From: a virus
Length of the DNA stretch: 30,253 nt
Reading direction: 5' to 3' (one strand)
Virus record (IMG/VR): IMGVR_UViG_3300036768_000489
Location: 1 to 30,253 of that record
Shown: positions 9,238 through 16,984 of the stretch, piece after piece
Layout of the letters: each line of letters begins with the position of its first letter
Numbering within the stretch: position 1 is the first letter of the stretch
Translations under genes and position numbers: made by a program
Notes under the pieces: generated by a model
What the model was told of the DNA's origin: nothing
The model's input: only the letters and a program-made list of their open reading frames with translations
The model's database searches: none

Positions 9238-9917
9238 CAGTAAACCTCCTCCCCGAATTTACCAGAAGGAAGATTAAAACGCTTCTTTACATTAGCTGGC
9301 ATAAACTCACCCATTTGCATTATCTTAGCACCACTTGCCTTTAGAACAAAGGTAGTCAACTCCGTTAATGACCAATCAAATTTAGATTTAAAATATTCAG
9401 AAGCCACAAAATGTTGAGACTTTCCTTCCTTCCTATAGGCTAAGTACATTACATAGTACTTAGTAACGCGCCTTCTTAGATATTCAGGAAGAGTATTGAT
9501 ATCATCAGCAACATAATAATATGAAACTATGCATTGATTAGCAATGCCAGTCTCGATACCCATTGTACTTGGATCTGCATTCAGATTTTCACTAGGCGTA
9601 GGCCAAAATCTTATTGTATTATAATTCCCCTCATTAGTAAAATAATAAATTGGTGTACCAGTGGTATTCTTATTTATAACTGAGAATAAATTTCTATCTC
9701 TAGCTGTAAAAAGCGAGTGTGGTAGTACAATGTTACCTTTATAGGTTATTCCAACTATACTTGATACATTTTCAGGAAGCTGATACTCATTAACTCCAGC
9801 AGTAATTTGAAGCGGAGTTCTTTTAAAAAGAATGTTTACAGACGAAGTTATATACCTCTCTGCTGTTTGCTTTAGTCTATCCAAATAGACATCAGTAAAA
9901 AGCGGATTTGTTGACAT
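9237..9917 (-). CDS. Second head-tail adaptor-like protein (226 aa)
   Basis: The ATG at 9917 has GGAG six bases upstream and lies inside the end of the preceding gene (26-base overlap). The 226-residue product has the plan seen in podovirus adaptor or tail tubular A-type proteins: an N-terminal helix, paired strands (TPLQITAGVNEYQLPENVSSIVGITYKGN), a GTPIYYFTNEG turn followed by IRFWPTPSE, then SYYYVADDINTLPE and a helical C-terminal part. The same order of elements occurs in the preceding gene product, so the two appear paralogous. They likely form successive rings between portal and nozzle. Adaptor-type function is inferred from fold pattern and gene order. Confidence 0.65.
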   Translation of the reverse strand: MSTNPLFTDVYLDRLKQTAERYITSSVNILFKRTPLQITAGVNEYQLPENVSSIVGITYKGNIVLPHSLFTARDRNLFSVINKNTTGTPIYYFTNEGNYNTIRFWPTPSENLNADPSTMGIETGIANQCIVSYYYVADDINTLPEYLRRRVTKYYVMYLAYRKEGKSQHFVASEYFKSKFDWSLTELTTFVLKASGAKIMQMGEFMPANVKKRFNLPSGKFGEEVY

Positions 9918-10539
9918 TCATGACTCCTACATAATCGACCCTATTGACACGCTCGACAATTTGCTTAAAAGTATTATAATAATTTAGAAATAACTCCCAA
10001 GCCTGCTTAGATTTTTCCATCTCAAGCAGCTGATCGTACAAGTCAGAAACAACATAATATATCAGAACGTCTTCAGCTATTTTAGGAAGCTGTATAGAAT
10101 TTATAACACCAATAAAATCTTTCGGGTAAGCTTTATAATAAATAGTTAGCGGCTTCTCAGGAACTGTCTGATAATGAGGATAAAATGCAATCAAATTGGT
10201 AGGAAATAGACAATATAGCTGCGGCGTCCCGGCAGTAAGCTCCCATCTATTAATAGACTTGTTAAGCAACAGAATATTTGTTGGTTTTAGAAAGAGTTTA
10301 TTATTGGGGTTATAAATAGCAACCACCCTGAGAAAATCTGAAATTGGGCTCAGGTCGTAATAAACTCTACCGGCTTCAATATTCAACTCATAACTTTTAT
10401 TAAGATACCCAGTAAAAATAGCCAACAATGTCATAGCATCTTCGATAGAATCATAAATATCTTTATCAGTGAAGAACTGCCCAACACTTGGATCATCTAG
10501 TTCTTCTCTAATTCTAGATACAATATCAGCCAATTCCAT
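9892..10539 (-). CDS. First head-tail adaptor-like protein (215 aa)
   Basis: The frame opens at a TTG (10563), but the ATG at 10539 has GGAGG six bases upstream and gives 215 residues, so it is preferred. The product begins with a helical segment (MELADIVSRIREELDDPSVGQFFTDKDIYDSIEDAM), then strands around GRVYYDLSPISDFLRVVAIY, then TAGTPQLYCLFPTNLIAFYPHYQ, IYYKAYPKDF and a helical end. A helix pair followed by a GTPxxY...FYP strand pair is typical of podovirus adaptor proteins that dock under the portal. It overlaps both neighbours and leads into a second protein of the same plan. The identification rests on pattern and position. Confidence 0.65.
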   Translation of the reverse strand: MELADIVSRIREELDDPSVGQFFTDKDIYDSIEDAMTLLAIFTGYLNKSYELNIEAGRVYYDLSPISDFLRVVAIYNPNNKLFLKPTNILLLNKSINRWELTAGTPQLYCLFPTNLIAFYPHYQTVPEKPLTIYYKAYPKDFIGVINSIQLPKIAEDVLIYYVVSDLYDQLLEMEKSKQAWELFLNYYNTFKQIVERVNRVDYVGVMNVNKSAFY

Positions 10540-11422
10540 CAATGGCCTCCATTTTATCCCCAACTGCGATTATAAGTTCGCCCATTTTTAATAATCTATC
10601 ATTCAGATATCTTCGGATATAATCATCGGATTCTATGTTATAAATTGCTAGCTTATCAGCTAAATTGGTTATACTTCCCAGAGTCAAAATATACCCTACC
10701 GGGGATATAGTACCTATACTATCTAAAAGATTAATATCATCACCTAGAATTTTAGATAGAATTGATTTCAAATTAATATTATCAACTAAAAAGATTCCGT
10801 CTTGGTTAGTATTTATATAATTTAGATATGAATAAACCGCATCAATCAATAAATTAAATTCATGAATATTTAGTTTAAAATTAAAGGCATATTCAGATAG
10901 ATCTTGAATATTCAGACTATCATATAAGTGAGAATAAAGTTTCTGAAAATAAAGAAAATAATCATCAAAAGTTAGCTGATTTCCACTAACATCAATTAGA
11001 TATGAAAGTACTAGAGCAATAGAATCATCTAAGTTGAATATATCAAATCTTTCTTGAACAATCAGAGAAATATGTACTAGCAGAAGTACATTAAGAGACT
11101 CCTGCAACGTAATTTGATCAGTCAGTTCAGCAGTATAGACGGCAAAAGTTTCAAGATAATCGTTTAAACTAAGTTGATCAGACAAATCCTGATATAAAGG
11201 AACAGTATTTATAACTGGAGCAGAAATCTCTTTATATACTTGAGTTATTCGTAATCTAGGTATCTGCCCAGTAGCGGAAATTTCTTTATATTCTTGAGTA
11301 ACCCTGAGTTTCGGAGTTTGTCCAGTGGCAGAAATCTCCTTATATTCCTGGGTAACTCTCAACTTTGGAGTTTGCCCAGTAGCAGAGATTTCTTTATATT
11401 CTTGAGTTACTCTTATTGGCAT
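10526..11422 (-). CDS. RVTQ-repeat virion protein (298 aa)
   Basis: The start overlaps the preceding stop (TAATG). After MPI the protein contains four tandem 18-residue units: RVTQEYKEISATGQTPKL twice, then copies that diverge progressively, the last beginning RITQVYKEISAP. This VTQxYxE motif recurs in virion proteins of many uncultured tailed phages. The remaining 220 residues hold degenerate repeats of about 30-35 residues built around a (L/F)xDxLxLxD pattern (LSDQLSLNDYL, LTDQITLQESL, FNLDDSIAL, NQLTFDDYF), forming an acidic, Leu/Ile/Tyr-rich tail. It lies between a LamG-like protein and the adaptors. A fibrous or decorating virion component is likely, but no enzymatic or binding site is visible. 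The low-complexity composition makes homology-based naming unsafe. Confidence 0.65.
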   Translation of the reverse strand: MPIRVTQEYKEISATGQTPKLRVTQEYKEISATGQTPKLRVTQEYKEISATGQIPRLRITQVYKEISAPVINTVPLYQDLSDQLSLNDYLETFAVYTAELTDQITLQESLNVLLLVHISLIVQERFDIFNLDDSIALVLSYLIDVSGNQLTFDDYFLYFQKLYSHLYDSLNIQDLSEYAFNFKLNIHEFNLLIDAVYSYLNYINTNQDGIFLVDNINLKSILSKILGDDINLLDSIGTISPVGYILTLGSITNLADKLAIYNIESDDYIRRYLNDRLLKMGELIIAVGDKMEAIDGIG

Positions 11423-12450
11423 TAATCAATTACCACGCCTATTTCACAGGAGTCAGCTTCAGATTGAGTCCACGCAGAAGATGTAGCCGGATTAGTTGGC
11501 CAAAACTTTTGATAAAACAGATAGGATGAGCTAGGAGAATTAGAATTACCGGCATAGTAAGAAGAACCTTGTTTATTTATGAGTCTAAACGTCAAAGTTC
11601 CGGCATCATCTTTTCTAGCTACGGCCACCACTTTTACACCGCCGATAGTAGATGGAAGTCCTGAGATTGTTCCGGTACTAAAAGACTGCTTGTGACCAGA
11701 TGTGCTAGAATATACATAATCAGAATCTCCATTAGGTGGAATTTCATCTACACACTCATATCTGTTTCCACCAGATGCAGTAAAATCATTATAACTTCCA
11801 TCTGCATTTGGGACTTCATAATAGACTCTATGTTCACCAATATGATCATTATAAGATGTACCAGAGCCATCCATTATATGCAGATTATCTAACCAAGCAT
11901 CGAACATCAACCCCCCAGGATAAACATAAACATTGTCAATTAGGCCAGACGTCCCACCATTTCTAGTATCAATTCCAGTAAGATTTAATATGAAAGAACC
12001 GTCATATTTTATACTGATAGATCCATTAGTATCAGATATAACAACTTTATAAGTTATCCACCTATAAACCTTATACTCATAATCTATCTGATCTGAACTA
12101 CCAAGAAGCGTAGCTGCATCACCGCGATATGCCTTATACGTAACTTTACCTGCATTATAAGTTTGTTTAATTGACACATGACATGTAGTATCTTCAAAAA
12201 ATTTAAGTACATTATATTCTCCGCCGGCATTATAAGTATATGCTCTATGATACCCGACAATAACTGTTTGCGATGGGGAACTAAGTGTATACTGTAAATA
12301 ACTACCATCTCCACCAGTTATCACATAACCACTTGAAAATGGAGTATTACTTGAATTAGTTTCGAGACCAATATTAACTCTAGATGTATAACTTGGCCAG
12401 TTATAACTAGTTGTGTAACCATCAAACCCGTCTATCCACACCAAAGCCAT
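11422..12450 (-). CDS. LamG/concanavalin-like lectin-fold virion protein (342 aa)
   Basis: The ATG overlaps the preceding stop (TAATG) and has GGGAG nearby. The N-terminus (ALVWIDGFDGYTTS) and the run of strands to about residue 195 (ending GGLMFDAWLDNLHIMDGSG) match the single-domain LamG-like jelly roll common in tailed-phage virions. The C-terminal part (about 200-342) is the usual companion segment: GEHRVYYEVPNADGSYNDFT, a Gly/Asn-rich stretch, then VVAVARKDDAGTLTF. Such proteins are thought to be exposed on the particle and may bind glycans. Here the gene directly follows a fused glycosyltransferase-methyltransferase, an interesting pairing because the protein could be a substrate or a receptor binder. 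The fold call is fairly firm; the ligand is unknown. Confidence 0.75.
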   Translation of the reverse strand: MALVWIDGFDGYTTSYNWPSYTSRVNIGLETNSSNTPFSSGYVITGGDGSYLQYTLSSPSQTVIVGYHRAYTYNAGGEYNVLKFFEDTTCHVSIKQTYNAGKVTYKAYRGDAATLLGSSDQIDYEYKVYRWITYKVVISDTNGSISIKYDGSFILNLTGIDTRNGGTSGLIDNVYVYPGGLMFDAWLDNLHIMDGSGTSYNDHIGEHRVYYEVPNADGSYNDFTASGGNRYECVDEIPPNGDSDYVYSSTSGHKQSFSTGTISGLPSTIGGVKVVAVARKDDAGTLTFRLINKQGSSYYAGNSNSPSSSYLFYQKFWPTNPATSSAWTQSEADSCEIGVVID

Positions 12451-13592
12451 TATTTTACTCCCCTCCCAAATAAGTTATAACCAGAATCCCTTTCTATCTC
12501 CACATCTTTAAATCCACAGCGAGTAAGAAGTTCTTTTAATGAGTTTTCAGTAAATCCACTTTTATGAAAATCATACGGATTCAACTGTGCACCATACAGA
12601 ACCCAATTAGCCTCCACCCTATTCATATTTCTAAAAGCCCATTCTATATCTGGGACGATAATCTCAATTTTACAATTTGGCTTGAGTACTCTTTTCCATT
12701 CATAGATTATATTAGTGTGCTCTTCATGACCAAAGTGTTCTAGAACATGACTTGCTCTTACTTTATCAAAACTATCATCACCAAAAGGCAAATTTCTAAC
12801 ATCACATCTATAATCAGGATTAACTTCCTCCCTAATATCGACTCTAACAGTCTTAAATCCATATTCTTTGTAATAAATTTCGCCGCAGCCTATATCAAGC
12901 AGTGCTTTATCATTTACCAAGAGTCTCATAGTTGGCTTAGAACAGGGAGGAATTGTATAACACTTATTATTGGGAAAATCCCAATGCTCACATATAATCG
13001 AAGCGTCGGCAAAAATTTTATAATTCGTTTCCTCACAAACTTTTTTACAAAAATAAAGATCCTCAGTCCAAGTTTCAGATCTATTTAAACCGTTTTCCGA
13101 AAGATCTTCATCGACTGTCTTAAACCAAGGTTTTGACAAATTTTCTAGAATACTCACTCTAATTAGAGTACAGTCCATGCCAATTCCAGTAACTTCAAAA
13201 AACTCTCCAACTTTCCAGTCCCAATAAGAACCACTACCATTTTCTTTAAATACAAGTGGAAAAGGAGGCTCGGATTTTGTAAAGTAAATTCCTCCGCAAA
13301 CACCAATAGTTTCATCTTGTTCCATTCTATAGATAAGATTTCTAAGCGCAAAAGATGGAGGAACCACATCATCACCCAAAAAGTAAATATATTTGAATTT
13401 ATTTTTCAATGCATATTCACATAGTTCCTGCCTGGCTTCATCAACTGGTCGATTTTTTAGAACAAGGTATTGAGTATTAAAATTAATTGGAGGATTCTGT
13501 GATTTAAATGACAATGCCCATTCTAGTCCTACTGGGCGTCCGAGAGTCGGAATTGCAATTAAAACACCTTGTTTAGAATTTACAATTTTCAT
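12450..13592 (-). CDS. Fused glycosyltransferase (GT-A) and class I methyltransferase (380 aa)
   Basis: Two enzymes in one chain. Residues about 8-220 are a GT-A family 2-like glycosyltransferase: VLIAIPTLGRP at the start, a nucleotide/metal-binding strand KYIYFLGDDVVPP (68-79), the acceptor-side GIGMDCTLIRVSIL (136-149) and TWTEDLYFCKK (174-184). Residues about 225-380 are an S-adenosylmethionine-dependent methyltransferase: LLDIGCG (231-237), VDIREE (251-256), CDVRNLPF (263-270), HVLEHF (282-287) and KRVLKP (300-305). The metal-site strand has GDD rather than DDD, so activity may be altered. Both halves resemble the adjacent separate genes (14598-15344 and 14086-14601) in the same order, including GxQLNxYDxH in the methyltransferase part. 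GAGG lies five bases before the ATG. Likely targets are a virion or host surface glycan; this is not determined. Confidence 0.82.
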   Translation of the reverse strand: MKIVNSKQGVLIAIPTLGRPVGLEWALSFKSQNPPINFNTQYLVLKNRPVDEARQELCEYALKNKFKYIYFLGDDVVPPSFALRNLIYRMEQDETIGVCGGIYFTKSEPPFPLVFKENGSGSYWDWKVGEFFEVTGIGMDCTLIRVSILENLSKPWFKTVDEDLSENGLNRSETWTEDLYFCKKVCEETNYKIFADASIICEHWDFPNNKCYTIPPCSKPTMRLLVNDKALLDIGCGEIYYKEYGFKTVRVDIREEVNPDYRCDVRNLPFGDDSFDKVRASHVLEHFGHEEHTNIIYEWKRVLKPNCKIEIIVPDIEWAFRNMNRVEANWVLYGAQLNPYDFHKSGFTENSLKELLTRCGFKDVEIERDSGYNLFGRGVK

Positions 13593-13599
13593 AAAAACC

Positions 13600-14058
13600 T
13601 CATCCAGAAATATAATAATTAACTTCCAAAGTATTCGAAGTTGTTTTATTAATCGTACCGAATGTTGCCCTTGCTAGCATTGTCCCACCGGAGCTACTAT
13701 TAAATAGTCCGGCTTCTGACAAAGTCGTATTAGCTTCATTAGAAGCAAATAAGACCTGAGCTCTCCAATATGGAACTGTTGAAGTAAGCCCGTCAGTGAT
13801 AAAACTTGAAATTTGCTTTCTAGCATACTCATTACCAAGTGCAGTATCAGCAGTAGTGGGAGATGTTGTAGAAGTTCCGACTGCAAGATAAGAGATTGAC
13901 TGATTAGTAGTCATAAGTGATGAAGCAATTTGTTTAAGAACCCAAACTCTACCAGTAGTTACTACAACATTATTCTGCCTAACTGTTTCTACAACTTCAC
14001 CATTTAGATTTTTAAGGACGAGCTCAAGAGCTCCTTTGAGTTTGATAGTATCTTCCAT
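13600..14058 (-). CDS. Small beta-sandwich virion protein (152 aa)
   Basis: The start has GGAGG six bases before the ATG. The 152-residue product has the layout of a small structural protein seen widely in tailed phages: a first strand pair (LELVLKNLNGEVVETVRQNNVVVTTGRVWVLKQI), then ISYLAVGTSTTSPTTADTALGNE, then a long strand ending in TLSEAGLFNSSSGGTMLARATF and a final strand. The order VGTGxT...DTxL...EAGxF...GGTMLARxxF is the recognisable signature. Such proteins are usually virion components of undefined position, often near tail or receptor-binding genes. It sits between the separate methyltransferase and the fused enzyme, so it could be the protein they modify, though nothing in the sequence proves this. 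Confidence 0.72.
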   Translation of the reverse strand: MEDTIKLKGALELVLKNLNGEVVETVRQNNVVVTTGRVWVLKQIASSLMTTNQSISYLAVGTSTTSPTTADTALGNEYARKQISSFITDGLTSTVPYWRAQVLFASNEANTTLSEAGLFNSSSGGTMLARATFGTINKTTSNTLEVNYYISG

Positions 14059-14085
14059 GTATTACCTCCGTGATTACCTTATAGC

Positions 14086-14601
14086 TTAACTTATAAGTGA
14101 AATAGCTTCGTCATACCTAATTGTATCACCCTTACTGGCGACTACAAAGGTGTTGAAGTCTTGGGTTGGTTCACTTTCTGTGATCAAAACCTCAAAACCA
14201 ACATCCAGCATCAACTGAGTAAACTCAAAAGTATCCATTATGCAAACATGGTAATCAAATTGATTAAGCTGTCTGCCAAAAATCGTAGCTTCCCAAAATT
14301 CTCTAAGACCTTTATAGTTACTTTCCCAGTATTTATAGCATTTCTTAAACTCTGGATATGAAAATAGCACAACTCCACCAGGCTTCAACACTCTATAGAA
14401 TTCGACGAGAGTCTGTTTATGATAAAGTTTTTTAATATGTTCAATAACGTGGCATGCATATATTCTATCAAATGAGTTATTATCAAATGGAAGTGGATCA
14501 GTGATATCACATACAATATCAGGTTTAGTATCTGGGTTTATATCAACATTGATAGCATCGGGCATCTTATTAAATCCACAACCAACATTTAGAATTTTCA
14601 T
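14086..14601 (-). CDS. Class I SAM-dependent methyltransferase (171 aa)
   Basis: A short methyltransferase of the Methyltransf_11 type. Motif I is ILNVGCG (3-9), followed by the acidic strand NVDINPD (18-24), CDITDPLPF (31-39), the HVIEHI helix (51-56) and YRVLKPGG (69-76). Cofactor binding is therefore well supported; the substrate is not visible. The ATG overlaps the stop of the preceding glycosyltransferase by four bases, and AAGGGA lies eight bases upstream, so the two are translationally coupled and probably act in sequence, for example adding then methylating a sugar. Residues 108-118 (FGRQLNQFDYH) match a segment of the methyltransferase half of the fused enzyme, supporting duplication. 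Confidence 0.83.
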   Translation of the reverse strand: MKILNVGCGFNKMPDAINVDINPDTKPDIVCDITDPLPFDNNSFDRIYACHVIEHIKKLYHKQTLVEFYRVLKPGGVVLFSYPEFKKCYKYWESNYKGLREFWEATIFGRQLNQFDYHVCIMDTFEFTQLMLDVGFEVLITESEPTQDFNTFVVASKGDTIRYDEAISLIS

Positions 14602-15344
14602 ATACTGATCCCTTTTGATTCAACAACTTTTCTAATACTTTCAATATAGTTAGCACCTCTGTCAACTTCTTTACTATTTTGAAAATTCTTATAAAAATCT
14701 CTTAGATACTTCACAGTATCTTCCATAACTGCTTCTTTATCAAGCAAATGCCCAGTAGGAACACGCGTATCGACAGCAATAGTTACATTCGGATATTCTG
14801 ATTTACACTTTAGACAGAAATAAACATCCTCTGTATTATTGGGAGTAGTAATAAAATAAGGTTTGCTAATTTGCCTAAGCAAGCTGGTTTTAATAAGTAC
14901 GCAAGCAAACCCAACAGCATCAACAGCAACCAATCCTTTCTCATCCTTATGCTCCAGTAAATCGGTATAATACCTAAGTTCAAAATCAGGATCTCCAAAT
15001 TTACCCCTCGCCGTAATAAACGCCATAGGATTAAATGGATAACCTCGAATGTATGTGTGTGCCATCACAATATCTTTATCAGCATCAACCAAAGATTCAA
15101 GAGTATTTGGAGATACCAACATATCATCATCAATAAACATTAGATAGTCACAATCAGTTTGCAATGCATAAGCTGCGGCCATGTTTCTCATCCTATCAAT
15201 TGATAGCCGCCACGGTGTATACAAGAGAACTTCAATATTTTTACTTTCTTTAAGACGACCCAGATGATAGAAAAAAGCCATATGATTGCCGTAGACTTGG
15301 CTATCTATCATTGTCAATGTATTAATTCCAATAAGTACCTTCAT
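14598..15344 (-). CDS. GT-A glycosyltransferase (248 aa)
   Basis: The product begins with the strand MKVLIGINTL and carries a clear nucleotide-sugar/metal site YLMFIDDDMLVSP (67-79, DDD at 72-74). VDAVGFACVLIKTSLL (141-156) and NTEDVYFCLKC (170-180) complete the usual family 2 plan. Acceptor and donor are unknown. The start lies 10 bases after a strong hairpin and lacks a good Shine-Dalgarno (only A/T-rich bases precede it), so expression should be much lower than that of the capsid genes upstream. It overlaps the following methyltransferase by four bases. The glycosyltransferase half of the fused gene aligns with it along its length. Modification of a virion protein or of the host surface is the likely role, by inference. 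Confidence 0.82.
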   Translation of the reverse strand: MKVLIGINTLTMIDSQVYGNHMAFFYHLGRLKESKNIEVLLYTPWRLSIDRMRNMAAAYALQTDCDYLMFIDDDMLVSPNTLESLVDADKDIVMAHTYIRGYPFNPMAFITARGKFGDPDFELRYYTDLLEHKDEKGLVAVDAVGFACVLIKTSLLRQISKPYFITTPNNTEDVYFCLKCKSEYPNVTIAVDTRVPTGHLLDKEAVMEDTVKYLRDFYKNFQNSKEVDRGANYIESIRKVVESKGISI

Positions 15345-15353
15345 TTTTAAAAG

Positions 15354-15380
15354 TAGGGGGAGGATATTAACCTCCCCCTA
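15354..15380 (-). terminator. Hairpin terminator or attenuator after the capsid genes
   Basis: On the minus strand TAGGGGGAGG and CCTCCCCCTA form a perfect 10-bp, GC-rich stem with a seven-base loop, followed by CTTTTAAAA. It lies between the decoration protein and the glycosyltransferase gene. The short T run suggests partial termination, which would lower expression of everything downstream relative to the abundant capsid proteins. It could instead protect the 3' end of the capsid mRNA. Confidence 0.65.
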
Positions 15381-15389
15381 TTGACCTCC

Positions 15390-15890
15390 TTAAATAAGTG
15401 CCCTCACCCAAGCTTTAACATTTGCATAAGACACAAGATCAGTCAAAGTCGAGTTAGATGCTACTGATGCAACTGAAGCCAAATTTTCAAGGAGAATAAT
15501 TCCTGGAGTTTGACTTGCTACTGTATCTGCGCTGTATACAAACCCGTTTTTAGTATCAAGTGTATAATAAGCCCCGGCAGGCCTTGATGCAACAGATGCA
15601 AAAGAATCTGTAGAAGCTGCACGAGTTCTTACAACAATTCGAGCATTTGCAACATAACCTCTTGCAACAACATTTGCAATCCCACCTGGAGTTGTTGGAG
15701 ATGTACAAACACCTGCAAACAATGAAGTCATTGTTCCAGTGCCAGAAGTTGAAGGAAGCACAATTTTAGCAGGGTCTGCGGTTGAAAGAACTACAGGAGC
15801 ACCAGCTGGAATTGTAGCCGAAGATTCCCCTGAATAAGCAGAAAATCTTGCTCTCCAAGGACGATCATAGCTTCCGGGAGTTGAGTTCAT
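15390..15890 (-). CDS. Capsid decoration / head-stabilising protein candidate (166 aa)
   Basis: The start has GGAGG six bases before the ATG. The 166-residue product is rich in Ala, Ser, Thr and Val with strand-like spacing and few charges: after a polar N-terminus (about 1-20) come SGESSATIPAGAPVVLST, a FAGVCTSPTTPGGIANVVARGYV segment and a C-terminal strand set. That composition and the AGVxxxxxxPGxxxxVxxxGYV pattern are typical of small head decoration proteins encoded next to the major capsid gene. Here it directly follows the capsid gene and precedes a terminator-like hairpin, consistent with high expression. A head fibre base is an alternative. The role is inferred from composition and position. 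Confidence 0.65.
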   Translation of the reverse strand: MNSTPGSYDRPWRARFSAYSGESSATIPAGAPVVLSTADPAKIVLPSTSGTGTMTSLFAGVCTSPTTPGGIANVVARGYVANARIVVRTRAASTDSFASVASRPAGAYYTLDTKNGFVYSADTVASQTPGIILLENLASVASVASNSTLTDLVSYANVKAWVRALI

Positions 15891-15910
15891 AGTTTACCTC
15901 CGTAATTAAT

Positions 15911-16981
15911 TTAACTCAACGAACGAGCAATATTTCCAAGAACTCCACACTTACGCCGATTATTTACAGTAACTGTACCCATCCAAAGGATGTGCTGATA
16001 ACGAGCATCTTGGTTAACTGGCCGCAGCATTGGAGTCGTGACAAAGTTTGTATCAGATTCATAAACACATTCAAAAGAACGAGAGTTGATAAAGTACATT
16101 GTGCCTTTGCCTGTGCTGCTAGTATCAAGATTTCCACCAGCAACATTTGGCACATATTCATCCCAGACAACCAAAGCATTAAAGAACTTCAAATTAGGAA
16201 ATGGGAAATTTCCATCAGACATTGTAGTATTAAGAAAATAAGCCCTATAAGAAGCGTGGACAAGCTCCCATGTAATCTGATCGCAGAGAATTAGATCCGG
16301 CGGTCCACCAGGGCCTTTACTACAGGCATTATACATGTTAAGAACTTCTTGCATAAAAGCTTCTCTAGTAGTCGCCGTAGAAGCTTTAGATTGATTCCTC
16401 CACCAAGTAGCAGTGTTTTGGTCAATACCACCAATAGAAAGTGAAGGCCACGCTGAGGCAGGCTCGTAATAAATCAGCTTTGGAAGTGGATCAACAAAGT
16501 AAGATCCATTAACAGGGGAAGTATATGGAGTTGTAAGCGAGGAACCACTACCAGCAAGAGAACCTTGCAAGAAAGCCTTTGCCCAAAACTCCCTCATTGA
16601 GATCTCAGCCTGTTTAATTTTAGATTCAATGAGTGAAATAATACGCTGTTTATTCATTTTCTCTTGCTTGCCAGTAATGGCAATTGGAGTAACAGCCTGA
16701 GCCCACTGAAATTGAGCCTGAGTAATCCCATCAGTAAACGTCAGCGGGAGTTCATCAGCCCCGTCATAGCTGTCAGTGGGAGACAGCCCATACATCAAAT
16801 CAACAGCAACATAAAGTCCGCCATCTTGAGATGTCCAGTTAACTGTCTTAAAGAAAGCATTAGACGAACTAATGTTATCTTGAAGCTGCTTTCTATATGC
16901 AGCCAGCGAGGTTGAAACTAGAGCATCATAATTAAAAACTGATTGTGCTGGCTGCCCCGGAATTCCATAAGTAAGTGGCAT
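15911..16981 (-). CDS. Major capsid protein, HK97-type fold
   Basis: The ATG has AAAGGAG nine bases upstream. The 356-residue product fits an HK97-type shell protein: a polar N-terminal arm (1-55), beta elements around LPLTFTDGITQAQFQWAQAVTPIAI (78-102), a long spine helix KMNKQRIISLIESKIKQAEISMREFWAKAFLQG (about 108-140) and an axial/peripheral domain ending in RPVNQDARYQHILWMGTVTVNNRRKCGVLGNI. It follows a scaffold gene and a portal gene in the standard order portal, scaffold, capsid. There is no protease signature inside it, and no large N-terminal delta domain is evident because a separate scaffold is encoded. The call is firm from order, size and pattern, without a database comparison. 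Confidence 0.88.
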   Translation of the reverse strand: MPLTYGIPGQPAQSVFNYDALVSTSLAAYRKQLQDNISSSNAFFKTVNWTSQDGGLYVAVDLMYGLSPTDSYDGADELPLTFTDGITQAQFQWAQAVTPIAITGKQEKMNKQRIISLIESKIKQAEISMREFWAKAFLQGSLAGSGSSLTTPYTSPVNGSYFVDPLPKLIYYEPASAWPSLSIGGIDQNTATWWRNQSKASTATTREAFMQEVLNMYNACSKGPGGPPDLILCDQITWELVHASYRAYFLNTTMSDGNFPFPNLKFFNALVVWDEYVPNVAGGNLDTSSTGKGTMYFINSRSFECVYESDTNFVTTPMLRPVNQDARYQHILWMGTVTVNNRRKCGVLGNIARSLS

Positions 16982-16984
16982 ATC

